Assembly: GCF_000231115.1 (NCBI RefSeq)
Contig: NW_006889835.1
Coordinates: 35,503 to 99,502 of the forward strand
DNA length: 64,000 bases
Direction: 5' to 3'
DNA from: Vittaforma corneae ATCC 50505
Lineage: Eukaryota > Microsporidia > Nosematidae
Part shown: in pieces, positions 20,223-29,351 of the stretch
How positions within the stretch are numbered: position 1 is the stretch's first letter
How the letters are laid out: each line of letters starts with the position of its first letter
Made by a program: the position numbers and the translations under genes
The notes under the pieces: generated by a model
What the model was told of the DNA's origin: nothing
Databases searched by the model: none
What the model saw: only the letters and a program-made list of their open reading frames with translations

Positions 20223-21416
20223 ATGATAAAAAGCGATAGCCCAAAGGGGGACACCATATCTGCAGAAGAAGATCAGATCACAGTAAGAAAATTCCCCAAG
20301 GGCAGCAAGTTTGGTGTTCGGGAATTTGACATTATTCTGTATTCTCTAGGAGTCGTTCCTTATTCGATAATCCGTGAATTTGAAAGTTTACCTCTGAGGA
20401 TTGCAGTGAGCTTGCACAATTCCACTGAACCTGATCATTCGGGATATATTTCCACCTCACAGCCATTGCCAGCGCACTGCTTCCAGGGAAAGCCCTTGGG
20501 AGACGAGAAGGCTGATCTGCCAACAATGCTACAAACCATCGAGTGTCCCCTGAGTCAGATTCAGAACATCACTTCAAAAGCTAGCTTAATGATTAACTTG
20601 TCGGCAGACTCACTAGTTACTGTTAAAACCATAATTGAAGCCTGCATTGCAACAAGTACAAACTATGCCGACTGCTGTACAAATATCGAAGTTATAAAGC
20701 AAATATTTGCGTGCTATGGCCGAGACACAAGTATAAAAGTTATTCAGGGATGTGCCCATATTCCATTTTTAATTGATTTGGGCGTTTTTTCATTAGGAAA
20801 AATACACGAAGTCAAAGAGGTGGAGGCTACTGTAGTTTGCTCTCGGGAATGTAGCACCTTTGGCCATGCGATATTAGCGTATGAAAGCAATACTTTTAAC
20901 AGTCTCAGATATAACTATGAAACCCAGGCATATGAAATCCTCTTGCACGATCCGACAGATTTTATACTAACAAAAAGCAGACACTATTTCAGAAAAAAAG
21001 GCATATCCCATGCCAGATCTAGTGCTTACGTAAGTATCAGATATATCTTTGTGTTTTTAATTTACTTTTTTATTGTATCGATGTTTTCACATTTCACAAT
21101 TACAAAGAAGTATATTTCATTATATAAAAAGGCACGAGCTGGCGTAGGCAGCAATGTATCCAGCAGCATAGCCAAAATAATTTTCAGCGGAAATGCAACC
21201 AAGCACGATAAGCATGTTAAAATGACTATCACGGCATCCAAACAAAAAAACGACATCTCTGCAATTTGTCTTTCACAAATAGCTGCAACGCTTATTGAAG
21301 ATACAGTAGTATCAGAAACAGGAGTGCTAACACCAGCAATAGCTCTACATGAGACAAGAATAATAGAAAGATTAGCATACAAACACATAAAGTTTCAATA
21401 TTTCTATTCGGAGTAG
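20223..21416 (+). CDS. Saccharopine-dehydrogenase-like oxidoreductase homologue (SCCPDH family), degenerate
   Basis: The product is 397 aa. It follows the SCCPDH layout: an N-terminal FGVREFDIILYSLG strand-turn where a Rossmann fold begins, a middle with YADCCTNIEVIKQI and GCAHIPFLIDLGVF (matching the family's Y.D..GE and GFDSIPSDLG segments), a hydrophobic helix at about 275-295, and a C-terminal SETGVLTPAIAL near GVLTPA of the family. The glycine-rich nucleotide loop (GATGFTG in relatives) reads SLGVVPY here, and the GE of Y.D..GE is lost. NAD(P) binding may therefore be gone, leaving a lipid-droplet/ER membrane role possible (inference). AAAATTTTT and a CCC box lie upstream. Confidence 0.6.
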   Translation: MIKSDSPKGDTISAEEDQITVRKFPKGSKFGVREFDIILYSLGVVPYSIIREFESLPLRIAVSLHNSTEPDHSGYISTSQPLPAHCFQGKPLGDEKADLPTMLQTIECPLSQIQNITSKASLMINLSADSLVTVKTIIEACIATSTNYADCCTNIEVIKQIFACYGRDTSIKVIQGCAHIPFLIDLGVFSLGKIHEVKEVEATVVCSRECSTFGHAILAYESNTFNSLRYNYETQAYEILLHDPTDFILTKSRHYFRKKGISHARSSAYVSIRYIFVFLIYFFIVSMFSHFTITKKYISLYKKARAGVGSNVSSSIAKIIFSGNATKHDKHVKMTITASKQKNDISAICLSQIAATLIEDTVVSETGVLTPAIALHETRIIERLAYKHIKFQYFYSE

Positions 21417-21486
21417 GAAATGCATTGTACCGTAAAGGTATTTGCTATTCTTCCAAAATTTAACTATTAGCCTATCAAATACACCT

Positions 21487-22530
21487 TCATGCAAAATGAT
21501 TGAGAACCCGCTTCTTATCTTCTGGCTGCCGTGTCATCAGGTATGTTATCATGTCCTCTTTTATCTGCTTGTTATACTTTACTATCCAAGATGCTTCTCT
21601 CATATTTTCCAGTACTTCTAACAGTCTTAAATTTTCTGCATTTTGCTTTGATGAAAGTTCCTTGATCTGTTCCACACTTAAATTTGCTGCTCTTATAATG
21701 CCTGCTCTGGCCTCAAATGCAATGTTAGATGACCCAGTTTCTGTGCTGTTTTTTATAAATTCTTTTACAAGATGCTTTTGCTCTATGAAGCTTTTGGACG
21801 ATGTCGAAATCGCCAGCTTTTCGATTGGCTCAAAGACAGTGTTTATCCAATCCCTTACAAACCTGTTTTTATCTTTTAGATTGATCTTTTCCATCAAGTT
21901 TACTAGCTCAGGCAAGTAGAATATGCTACTTCCCAGACTCAGTGCTATCCTTGCTCTGGTAAACTCACTCTTTGGGATGTCCTGTCTGTATTCGCGGTAC
22001 AGCTCTTCTTTTTCTCTATTAATCGTCTCTTGGATATCTAGATTTTCATATACTGCTTCATATATCCTGCCGATCATCTGCCGATACTGTTTGTCTAACA
22101 TAGGATCATGGATCGCCTTTCCCTTTAGGGCTCCAATACATTTTAATATTTGATCTTGTTTATCTCTTATTAGTTCCTTAAAGATGAAAGATTCATCACT
22201 TTGGATTAAATTTAATCTTTTTATCAGAAAGTTTTTCATGGGCCCCCTTTCATTGATCGTTTCGCTAAGATTGAATACCTTCGCCGCATTATCCACATGC
22301 AAAAGTATGTTTTTCTTGACGTCCAAAATGCTATCAACTATCCCACGTACTTCGTTTTTGTTCATCTTGCCTGTGCCTATTTTAAAGGTGAGTGCGTCTA
22401 TTGGAATATATGACTCATATAAAATGACTTTTAGTGGATCATAGCGTAAAGTGCAGGGATCGGTGTATTCTATGTGAGGTGTAGTGATTGGCGAAAGTAG
22501 GGCAGAGTATAAAAGCCTTGAAAATCCCAT
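21487..22530 (-). CDS. Conserved-looking helical protein, unknown
   Basis: The product is 347 aa, almost entirely helical by composition, with no membrane segment or known motif. The ATG at 22530 is the first in frame. No C-rich box lies directly before it, unlike most neighbours. The frame is long and has gene-like codon use, so it is real. It is convergent with the SCCPDH-like gene, 70 bases away. No function is proposed. Confidence 0.65.
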   Translation of the reverse strand: MGFSRLLYSALLSPITTPHIEYTDPCTLRYDPLKVILYESYIPIDALTFKIGTGKMNKNEVRGIVDSILDVKKNILLHVDNAAKVFNLSETINERGPMKNFLIKRLNLIQSDESFIFKELIRDKQDQILKCIGALKGKAIHDPMLDKQYRQMIGRIYEAVYENLDIQETINREKEELYREYRQDIPKSEFTRARIALSLGSSIFYLPELVNLMEKINLKDKNRFVRDWINTVFEPIEKLAISTSSKSFIEQKHLVKEFIKNSTETGSSNIAFEARAGIIRAANLSVEQIKELSSKQNAENLRLLEVLENMREASWIVKYNKQIKEDMITYLMTRQPEDKKRVLNHFA

Positions 22531-22848
22531 TTGTCTCTGTGATGTGTGGAAATATAAAAGTGTTTCATGCTAGTTTGAAAATGAAACAAAGTCTCCAGCG
22601 ACAGAGAGTATTAAATCGGTACAAATAGAAACATCCTGGCCATTCTAAATAAGCTTACCAACAACAGAGATCAAATAAGAGGCGTGATTTGTTGGTGACT
22701 GTAGATAGATCTAGCATATACACAAATATATAGAGATTTTAGCAAATTAACTCCGTAATGGAGTAAACCATATAGTGTAATATCAAACCACAGCATTAGA
22801 TGAATATGAAGACACAAGTACATTCAATCATAAATTTACTAATGCTGC
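22531..22848. other. Intergenic spacer
   Basis: About 320 AT-rich bases between two minus-strand genes. No frame, RNA motif or repeat was seen. Confidence 0.5.
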
Positions 22849-23349
22849 TCAGACAAATTTTCTGCTGCTTTTGTGGAATTTTTTGTCAGATTTGTTCCTG
22901 CCGAATGACCGATTGTCAAATTTACCTTTTTGCTTTGGAAAATTAAGCTTTTTTTTAGAATTGGCACCATTCTTATCTTTTACCGCTCTCTTTTTATCGT
23001 TGCTTTCTTTGTTTTTTTCAACTTCTTCTCTTGGAAGAAACCTGTCCTTGAAAATGAACTTATCCTTGTATGCCTCAAACTTGGAATTGGCAGTGAAATC
23101 CGCAGCCTTCCTGCTTGGATCTAGCTTAACTGATACATAAACATCGTCCACCGGACCGAAAACTTCGTCTATTTTGCCAATTTGCTGCTTCTCAAACAGT
23201 ACTGGTGCATTTGGATATGGAATGTCTCGGTGTCCAAGCTTTAAGACCAGCAGATCACCCGCAGGGTGAACGAGTGTGCCTAGATGGACGCTTTCGGTTG
23301 TGAAGGACTTCTGGACACTGTGGCGCTTCTGGTTTGCAAACTTTGCCAT
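22849..23349 (-). CDS. GAR1: H/ACA snoRNP protein Gar1
   Basis: The product is 166 aa. The Gar1 beta-barrel is recognisable at residues 20-85: LGTLVHPAGDLLVLKLG, then IPYPNAPVLFEKQQIGKIDEVFGP. The C-terminus is Lys/Arg/Asn-rich and replaces the usual glycine-arginine-rich tails. Gar1 binds Cbf5 in H/ACA particles, which pseudouridylate rRNA in the nucleolus. The ATG at 23349 is preceded by AAAATTTTTACC on the coding strand and was chosen over a longer TTG-initiated frame. Confidence 0.9.
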   Translation of the reverse strand: MAKFANQKRHSVQKSFTTESVHLGTLVHPAGDLLVLKLGHRDIPYPNAPVLFEKQQIGKIDEVFGPVDDVYVSVKLDPSRKAADFTANSKFEAYKDKFIFKDRFLPREEVEKNKESNDKKRAVKDKNGANSKKKLNFPKQKGKFDNRSFGRNKSDKKFHKSSRKFV

Positions 23350-23354
23350 TCGGT

Positions 23355-23363
23355 AAAAATTTT
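23355..23363 (-). promoter_or_regulatory. AAAATTTTT block of GAR1
   Basis: It lies six bases before the GAR1 ATG and is followed by ACCG, a weak form of the C-rich box. It supports the shorter start. Confidence 0.5.
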
Positions 23364-23477
23364 CAAACAAAAAATAAAAGCCAGTTAAAATATGAAATGG
23401 CAAGGCCAGAAGGAGAGATGCACATTTATATCAGGCATCTATTTAGCATTCTTGAGCTAAAACACTGTAACGTTGTC

Positions 23478-23891
23478 TTAATACACCCTCTTCTTCTTTG
23501 CATTAATATCCTTGTCTTCCGGAATATATTCCATTGAAAACAATCCACTCTTCAAATTAGGTGCTCTAATTAAATTTTCTTGATCCGCCTGGGAAAGTGG
23601 CTTGGAGTTGACTTGGTCGGCCGTAGACTGCAGAAGAGCTCTTGGAGGTGCTGGAACAAAGTGCTTGCCTATTTTTGTTTGCAATGCAAGCTTCAAATCC
23701 TTGCCTGCTATTACATTTCTCTCGCAAAGTTTGGCATACAAAAGCGCATCCTCGAGAACATCACACGAGTATTTGTATGCAAATTCCAGCAGCTGTACAA
23801 TTACTTTTGGTTCACATTCCTCTATCCCCAGGGACCTAAGAATGATTGAGATTACCTTTGCGTCTCTTGGAGCTAGATTTTCATTGCTCAT
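23478..23891 (-). CDS. TAF9: TFIID subunit TAF9
   Basis: The product is 137 aa. The TAF9 histone fold covers residues 5-75 (PRDAKVISIILRSLGI, LLEFAYKYSCDVLEDALLYA, ERNVIAGKDLKLAL). It is followed by the typical VPAPPRALLQSTADQVNSKP segment that marks the end of the fold in TAF9. TAF9 pairs with TAF6 in TFIID (and SAGA) at RNA polymerase II promoters. Length is close to the minimal conserved part of the family. ACCCATCC lies upstream of the ATG. Confidence 0.9.
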   Translation of the reverse strand: MSNENLAPRDAKVISIILRSLGIEECEPKVIVQLLEFAYKYSCDVLEDALLYAKLCERNVIAGKDLKLALQTKIGKHFVPAPPRALLQSTADQVNSKPLSQADQENLIRAPNLKSGLFSMEYIPEDKDINAKKKRVY

Positions 23892-24201
23892 AGCACGGAT
23901 GGGTCAAAAGTAATCTACCAAATGAAACACATGTAAGCAAGTTGCCTGTGGATTATGTTCAACACATAACGGTATATTGTTTTCGACTATTGCCTCCAAT
24001 CCTAATGCCGTGAGACCTTAATTAAACAGTATTATAGATACACACCCTTAACTTATCGTTTTATATTAAATGCGAATTTTATGCAGAAGCATCTTGGTCA
24101 TTTTAATCGATGCTTGTGTCTTAGATAACAGCTGTAAAGTCTATTAAGTTTTTATTTGAACCTCCTTTCATTGAAATACATAAAAATTACACACCCCACT
24201 T
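23892..24201. other. Divergent promoter region TAF9 / RhoGEF-like gene
   Basis: About 310 bases between divergent starts. C-rich boxes lie at both ends (ACCCATCC for TAF9, ACACCCCACTT for the right-hand gene). Nothing else was recognised. Confidence 0.5.
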
Positions 24202-26509
24202 ATGAAACAAAACCTTCACGTATCTTGCCAGCTACAAGCATCTAGGACCACTACAGATTATAATCAAAGACCTTGGCGCCACCGTGGTGTCCATTCTGGG
24301 AATTAGAACGTTCAACTTTTCAAGATTGCCAAAAAGCAGAAATAACAAATACACAATCCTTAAACTTGCGCTTAGAAGCTACCTCAATTTATTTATCGAT
24401 AATTTTGATAATCTGGATTCGGATCAAAAGCAGCAGTCCAAAGCTGAATCAAAGCGGGGGAATGATGGCGGACTAATGGGGTTTATTATGCGTTTTGTGT
24501 CGACCCTAACGCTGGATAGTGCGGATCCTATTGAAAAGCTAAAGGGATTGATTTCAAAAGACCATAAGCATTTTGATTATGAAGACATTGGAAACTTCAT
24601 GGAGGTTGGTGGTTGTGATAATATTTTAGACATATTTCATATTCCGGTTTTGGTTCAGTTTGAAAACTTTGAGCAGGATTTTGAAAATGAATTATTTTCA
24701 GACAACCAAACTTTAGCAATTTCTGAAAAGGAAGTGTATTCACTCAAGATTCATCATAAGCCTATTGAAAACCATGAAAAGAATAGAATTTTAAAAAACT
24801 TTATTGTTTCTGAGATAAGCTTTTATCGTCAACTGAAAGAGTACCAAGATGAGAGCTTTAAGAATATTGTAAAGATATACGAGGAAATTGCTGAAAGTCT
24901 GTTAAAACAATTCTTTAATGCAGACCTGACAAATATTACAGCATTATTTGATAATGCCGAAAATCCCCCAGCGATTTCATCCAGCTGCATCGCCAAGATA
25001 TATCTGGACAACTTTGACTCGTTCTTTACATATTTTAGCTTTATTACTGCGTTTGAGCGTGTGCCAGCTGACAATTACGATTTGAAGATGAAAATGACAG
25101 ATGTCTTGACCAAGTTAACAAGCTATTCTAAAGCTTTCAATAATATTTGTGAAATAGATGACACAAATGAAGCCAGAGAACTCTCCCTGAAGTTTTATAG
25201 ATTAAACAGTCTCTTGAATGAGCATTCTGAGAAGCATCACTTAGCATCATTCAACAACCTTAGAAAGATGCTTTCAAAGAAAAATTCTATCCTTGAAAAC
25301 GAAGATATCTTGTGTGCAGTAAACTGTACAGACCTAAATGCAGATGCTAGATATAGAATACTGCTATTTACCAATCATATAGTTGTGGTCGATAAACATA
25401 ACGATGCAAAGATGACCTCTAGAATACACAATGTTGACATCGTACTCTACAACAAGTTCCTATACTTGATTTTGCCCGAAAATATCAAACCTCTCCTTCA
25501 ATTCCAGAAAATAGCGAAGGAATATAAGCTTGACCAAGACAACACTTCTATTGTTGCATTTAGATCGTTTAACAGAGAGGCTACTGAAAATTTCCGTGAG
25601 AGGTATTACCAGGCAAAGTATAAACTCAAAAAGAGGGATGGATATTTCTATTGCTTCTTACATCCCACAGGCCATACTTGTGAAGACAGCTTGGATAAAA
25701 GTACCAGTGATTTCTCAACTGATACCTTTCATGATAGAATTGTTGTCTCTAGTCTTGGAGACCCAGAACCTGATCAAGGTATTCATCGGAATGTAAATAA
25801 TGAAGAAATGGTGCATTGTGTAAAAATAGAGGACTACTGTTTTCGAGTCGGTGGAATCGAGAAACTTACACAAAAGGAGCTTTTAGAGCGAATAAACGAG
25901 AAGGTTAAGCAGAAACGAATAGAGGTGATGAATATTTCCAAGAATCTCAACACAATCATGGCAATAATAAAGCATGCGGATGAAAGTAGATTAAAGCTCA
26001 CCAACATAGATGTGTATCCTGAAGACGAGGTGATGTTCCAGAGAAAAAGAGAAGTTTTTGAGCAAATCTGTAGCACGATTTTGAAGTCAAGTAACGAGCC
26101 GGACCAAATGAAATATTCAGTGGAGAATATTGTACAGCTGTTGGAAGAATCAATCATCAACGAATGCAGTGACGCAAATAAGCATTACAATAGAGTGTAC
26201 TACACGTTACTGTATTCCCAATCAGGCACCGAATGTATATCCTACTTACCAAGTTTGGAGGATAAGATAGTGTTGCTGTGCATGTTGGTACACAGAAACC
26301 TGTACTATTTCTTTGATTCCGAGGATCTGGAAAGGTTAAATGAAAATACGATTCATTGGGACCCAGCTGAGAAAATGAGGGGGTTCAAGAGCTATACGTT
26401 GGAGTATTTCAAAAAAATTATTTCTGTCATCAAACACCTTCGTTATATTGGCAAGGACGTATATAAAGAGATGCTAGTCCGAGTGATGCTCGCAAAGCCC
26501 ATCATTTAA
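24202..26509 (+). CDS. RhoGEF-like protein (putative DH-PH), frame break at start codon
   Basis: The main frame is open from 24206 to 26509 (about 767 codons), but its first in-frame ATG is only at 24476. The ATG at 24202 follows CACCCCACTT as in other genes and differs from the main frame by one base, placed in the AAA right after the ATG. Removing one A there would join them, so an indel or sequence error is likely. In the product, about residues 185-360 resemble a Dbl-homology domain (IVSEISFYRQLKEYQDESF as its first helix), and about 375-460 resemble a PH domain (RYRILLFTNHIVVV). The C-terminal third is helical. It would activate a Rho/Cdc42 GTPase; assignment is moderate. Confidence 0.55.
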
Positions 26510-26555
26510 GCTATTAAACAATACAATCCCATGTGGATTTGTTAAAATATACTGC

Positions 26556-27116
26556 TCACTGGCTGCTCTCATCTATCCTCTTGCCTTTGAAACATCCCTC
26601 AAATATCCTGTCAAGCTCCAAATCTATTCTTGGTCCAATCTCAGACACGCCTTTAATCAAATAGTTTCTGATAGATACGACTCCGTTCAAATAAAAGAAA
26701 CATAGCGCCCGCTCTTTCTGAACATCCTCCTTGCATTTAAATGCAGTTTCTAGCGCCGTTTTGGCTATTTTTAATTTTTCATTTTCTTCAAAATCCTTTG
26801 TAAACAGAATCACGTGTCCTGCATTCTTGTGGTAGTTATTGATGGTAGATAGATCAAATACACTTTGGTGTGACAGGATACCAAATTTCAGTGTTACTGA
26901 CGGAGTTGCTATCCAGAGTCTGCGTGCCCTTTTGCTTATTTCAAAAAATACTGTGTTTTTGCAGTCATTCACATCCATGTATTTCACAAGAAGAGACACC
27001 TCCTTCCTAACATCAAAATTATTCTCTACAACGGAGTCTATCATGTTGCTCAGGTCTTTGATGGTGCTTTTTGTTGCTGGATCGGCTCCTTTTGTAGCTA
27101 CGAGCATCGTTGACAT
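26556..27116 (-). CDS. BRX1: 60S ribosome-biogenesis protein Brx1 (Brix domain)
   Basis: The product is 186 aa. Segments match Brx1: KYMDVNDCKNTVFFEISKR with LWIATPSVTLKFGIL (family: C.K.IYFE...LYMWLS..P.GPS.KF), then FFYLNGVVSIRNYLI, then VSEIGPRIDLELDRIFEGCF, the hallmark end of the domain (VEIGPRFVLNLIKIFQGSF in relatives). It acts in the nucleolus in pre-60S assembly. It is much shorter than the ~290 aa usual, with both ends trimmed to the Brix core. The start at 27116 follows AAAAATTTTCGCC. Confidence 0.88.
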   Translation of the reverse strand: MSTMLVATKGADPATKSTIKDLSNMIDSVVENNFDVRKEVSLLVKYMDVNDCKNTVFFEISKRARRLWIATPSVTLKFGILSHQSVFDLSTINNYHKNAGHVILFTKDFEENEKLKIAKTALETAFKCKEDVQKERALCFFYLNGVVSIRNYLIKGVSEIGPRIDLELDRIFEGCFKGKRIDESSQ

Positions 27117-27303
27117 AGGAGGCGAAAATTTTTCCAAATAAAAGCAAAGTGAATAAAAATGCCACAAGGCTATTATTTGAGTGAGCATTATATAAAATCA
27201 TGAACACTACAAGGCTAGAACTTTGCATTCTCTATCGTATTCATCGTAATATCCAAACATTCCCAGTTAATGCAAACCACTTTACTTCTTTCCTGCCCTT
27301 GGA

Positions 27304-28038
27304 ATGAAGAGTAAACTCTTGAAATTTCACGAAAGCTGTGCTCAAGAATACAATGAGCTTCTCAAACATTTTAATCTTCTCTTCTATGGATATGGATGCA
27401 AAGAAAAAATACTCGAGAGGCTTTTTCCAAAGGCTAAGAGATTCAATATGCGCTTTTCGTCTCCAAAATCCATTGCCGAGGATCTTCTACTACAGGGCTA
27501 TGGAAGTAGTCCCGAATCAACCATAAACGACATTGATAACTGGCTGGCCTCACGTGGCATGATGCTTTGTCTTGTGTTGCTCAACTTTAGAGTTGAGAAC
27601 AGAGAGTTCTCAAGTCTCAAAAACATCAAAATTATTGCAACTATTGAAAGCATCGATATTAAATTTGAGCTAGAAGACCTTGAAACATTCAACTTCATAT
27701 TCAGAGATCTTACCACGTTTGAGGATTACGAAGAAGACACCATCGATATTGAATTGCTTGAGAACAGGGTGCAAAATGTCCTTATGGTATTGAATAATCT
27801 ATCAGCCAAATCAAAGGCAGCATTCAAAGCACTTTTGAAGCAGGGCAGTTGCACAACCCACACGCTATACGATGCAGTTAAAAAAGACCTATTCCTTACA
27901 AAATCTGCCTCGCTGATTGATCTTCTAAAGGAGTTTGTTGATCACAAAATTATCAAAATTCATGAAAACAGAATCATAATATTCCTGAATAAACAGGAGG
28001 TGAAAAAAGTCCTGGAAGATCCAGTATTGGCAAGGTAA
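27304..28038 (+). CDS. ORC2: Origin recognition complex subunit 2, minimal
   Basis: The product is 244 aa. The entry YNELLKHFNLLFYGYGCKEK matches the Orc2 AAA-like core, followed by helix-rich sequence with IAEDLLLQGY. A winged-helix-type C-terminus holds LSAKSKAAFKALLKQG and LIDLLKEFVDHKII. The disordered N-terminal half of the usual ~500-600 aa protein is missing. Orc2 is part of the complex that marks replication origins and loads MCM. CCC lies just before the ATG at 27304. It is divergent from BRX1, with about 190 bases between. Confidence 0.82.
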   Translation: MKSKLLKFHESCAQEYNELLKHFNLLFYGYGCKEKILERLFPKAKRFNMRFSSPKSIAEDLLLQGYGSSPESTINDIDNWLASRGMMLCLVLLNFRVENREFSSLKNIKIIATIESIDIKFELEDLETFNFIFRDLTTFEDYEEDTIDIELLENRVQNVLMVLNNLSAKSKAAFKALLKQGSCTTHTLYDAVKKDLFLTKSASLIDLLKEFVDHKIIKIHENRIIIFLNKQEVKKVLEDPVLAR

Positions 28039-28286
28039 CATGCTGCATCTCACATAATTATTTGAACTTATTAAAGACCAGAGTATGCTTGATCTGCGAT
28101 ATCCATGAATAAGCAACCCCTATCTAAGCTGTCTTCACTGACAAATCCTTTTCATTGTGTTAACAAAAATACGGCGTTTCAAAGATGATTAAAGTTAGAT
28201 ACAGATACCTTACCAAAGTTGGGGCTAATTTAAAAACAAACAGCCTGTTTCACAAGATAAATAATTCAAATGGTAAATAGCCCTAC

Positions 28287-29186
28287 ATGTTTTCAGTCTT
28301 AGTTGTCCCAACTATACTGGCAAGTTCAGAATATGCAGCTCTAACCCCGGTTGAGGAAATTCATCCCTTCAAGCTGCTGATCATTGAGGAAAAGCTAGAT
28401 GAACTTATGAAATCTATAAGTAAAACTATAAAGGAGATTGAACGAAGTACAGCTGGGTGCAACAAGAATATTATGAATGATAAAATACTTAAATATGCCT
28501 GGAACTTATCAAATATCCCATTGAAGAATTTTCCCGTTTTAATAGAGCATATCGAATGCCAAATAGTTGATATTCAAAAGAGCATTGCTGATCACATTAG
28601 CAAAATAAATGAAGTCAAAGCAAGAAAGACGAAGAGCACGAAGGAGGTGAAGAGCGGTGTGAAAACGGAGCAATTTTTATTTATTGACTGTCTTTATTGT
28701 CTTATCGATTGGAGGTCGAGAAAGAAATTTGGAAGACTGTTTGATCCAAAAATCTTAATATTTATAAAAAAACTCGAAAACAAGGCTGCTTATAAAGTGT
28801 ATTGTTTAAAAAATGAGATTGAAGACATAAAACAAAAGATACGCGATGTTTTAAAGAAGAATGTCGAGTTTGTTGACGAGCATTTAATCGAGACATCAAA
28901 GGAAAAGAAAAAGGACGAGGAGGACATTGTTTACAGCAATGGAGACAACACCAAGCTAATAAGTGTCAACTTGATGCCATTGCTTGGCCAGTGCCTTGAA
29001 CTATGTTTATTTGTGGCTGTCTTGAGGGGCTTTGTGGAGATTTTGAACAAGTATGGACTACCGCCTGATTTTAAGTACAAAATTATGAAAAGTGGCAGTG
29101 TTGAAAAAGAATTGAAGAAATTGAAGAGGAAAAGTAAGGAAGAAAACATCCATGATATGGTAGCCATCGTAGATCTGCCATTTTAA
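28287..29186 (+). CDS. VMA5: V-type H+-ATPase subunit C (Vma5), diverged
   Basis: The product is 299 aa. The decisive segment is near the C-terminus: LFVAVLRGFVEILNKYGLPPDFK, matching the strongly conserved LKALRVFVESVLRYGLPxNF of subunit C, followed by KKLKRKSKEENIHDMV as in the family's KKLRxxLxxLYxHLD. The rest is long helices, as expected for the dumbbell-shaped subunit linking V1 stators to Vo. The N-terminal head is weakly conserved and the protein is about 90 residues short. CCC lies five bases before the ATG. The hydrophobic N-terminus is probably part of the head, not a signal peptide. Confidence 0.75.
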   Translation: MFSVLVVPTILASSEYAALTPVEEIHPFKLLIIEEKLDELMKSISKTIKEIERSTAGCNKNIMNDKILKYAWNLSNIPLKNFPVLIEHIECQIVDIQKSIADHISKINEVKARKTKSTKEVKSGVKTEQFLFIDCLYCLIDWRSRKKFGRLFDPKILIFIKKLENKAAYKVYCLKNEIEDIKQKIRDVLKKNVEFVDEHLIETSKEKKKDEEDIVYSNGDNTKLISVNLMPLLGQCLELCLFVAVLRGFVEILNKYGLPPDFKYKIMKSGSVEKELKKLKRKSKEENIHDMVAIVDLPF

Positions 29187-29351
29187 AGCACATGATAGAG
29201 GTGCATAACCAAAGGAAAATGACCGTATGGGCCGCATTAGTATTAAATAGCCAACTATTAAGTTTCAATGTCTTGCTGCCAGTAACGCTTATTTAAGATT
29301 AGCATTCCCAGATTTGTTTGTTATTTCAGCACTTTTATTATTTGATGTTAA

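Noticed and set aside
24220..24256. Possible 37-base intron (GTATCT...ACAG) that would fix the RhoGEF-like start
   Set aside because: The splice sites are poor, and the sequence inside is an open, protein-like frame continuous with the main frame; a one-base error fits better.
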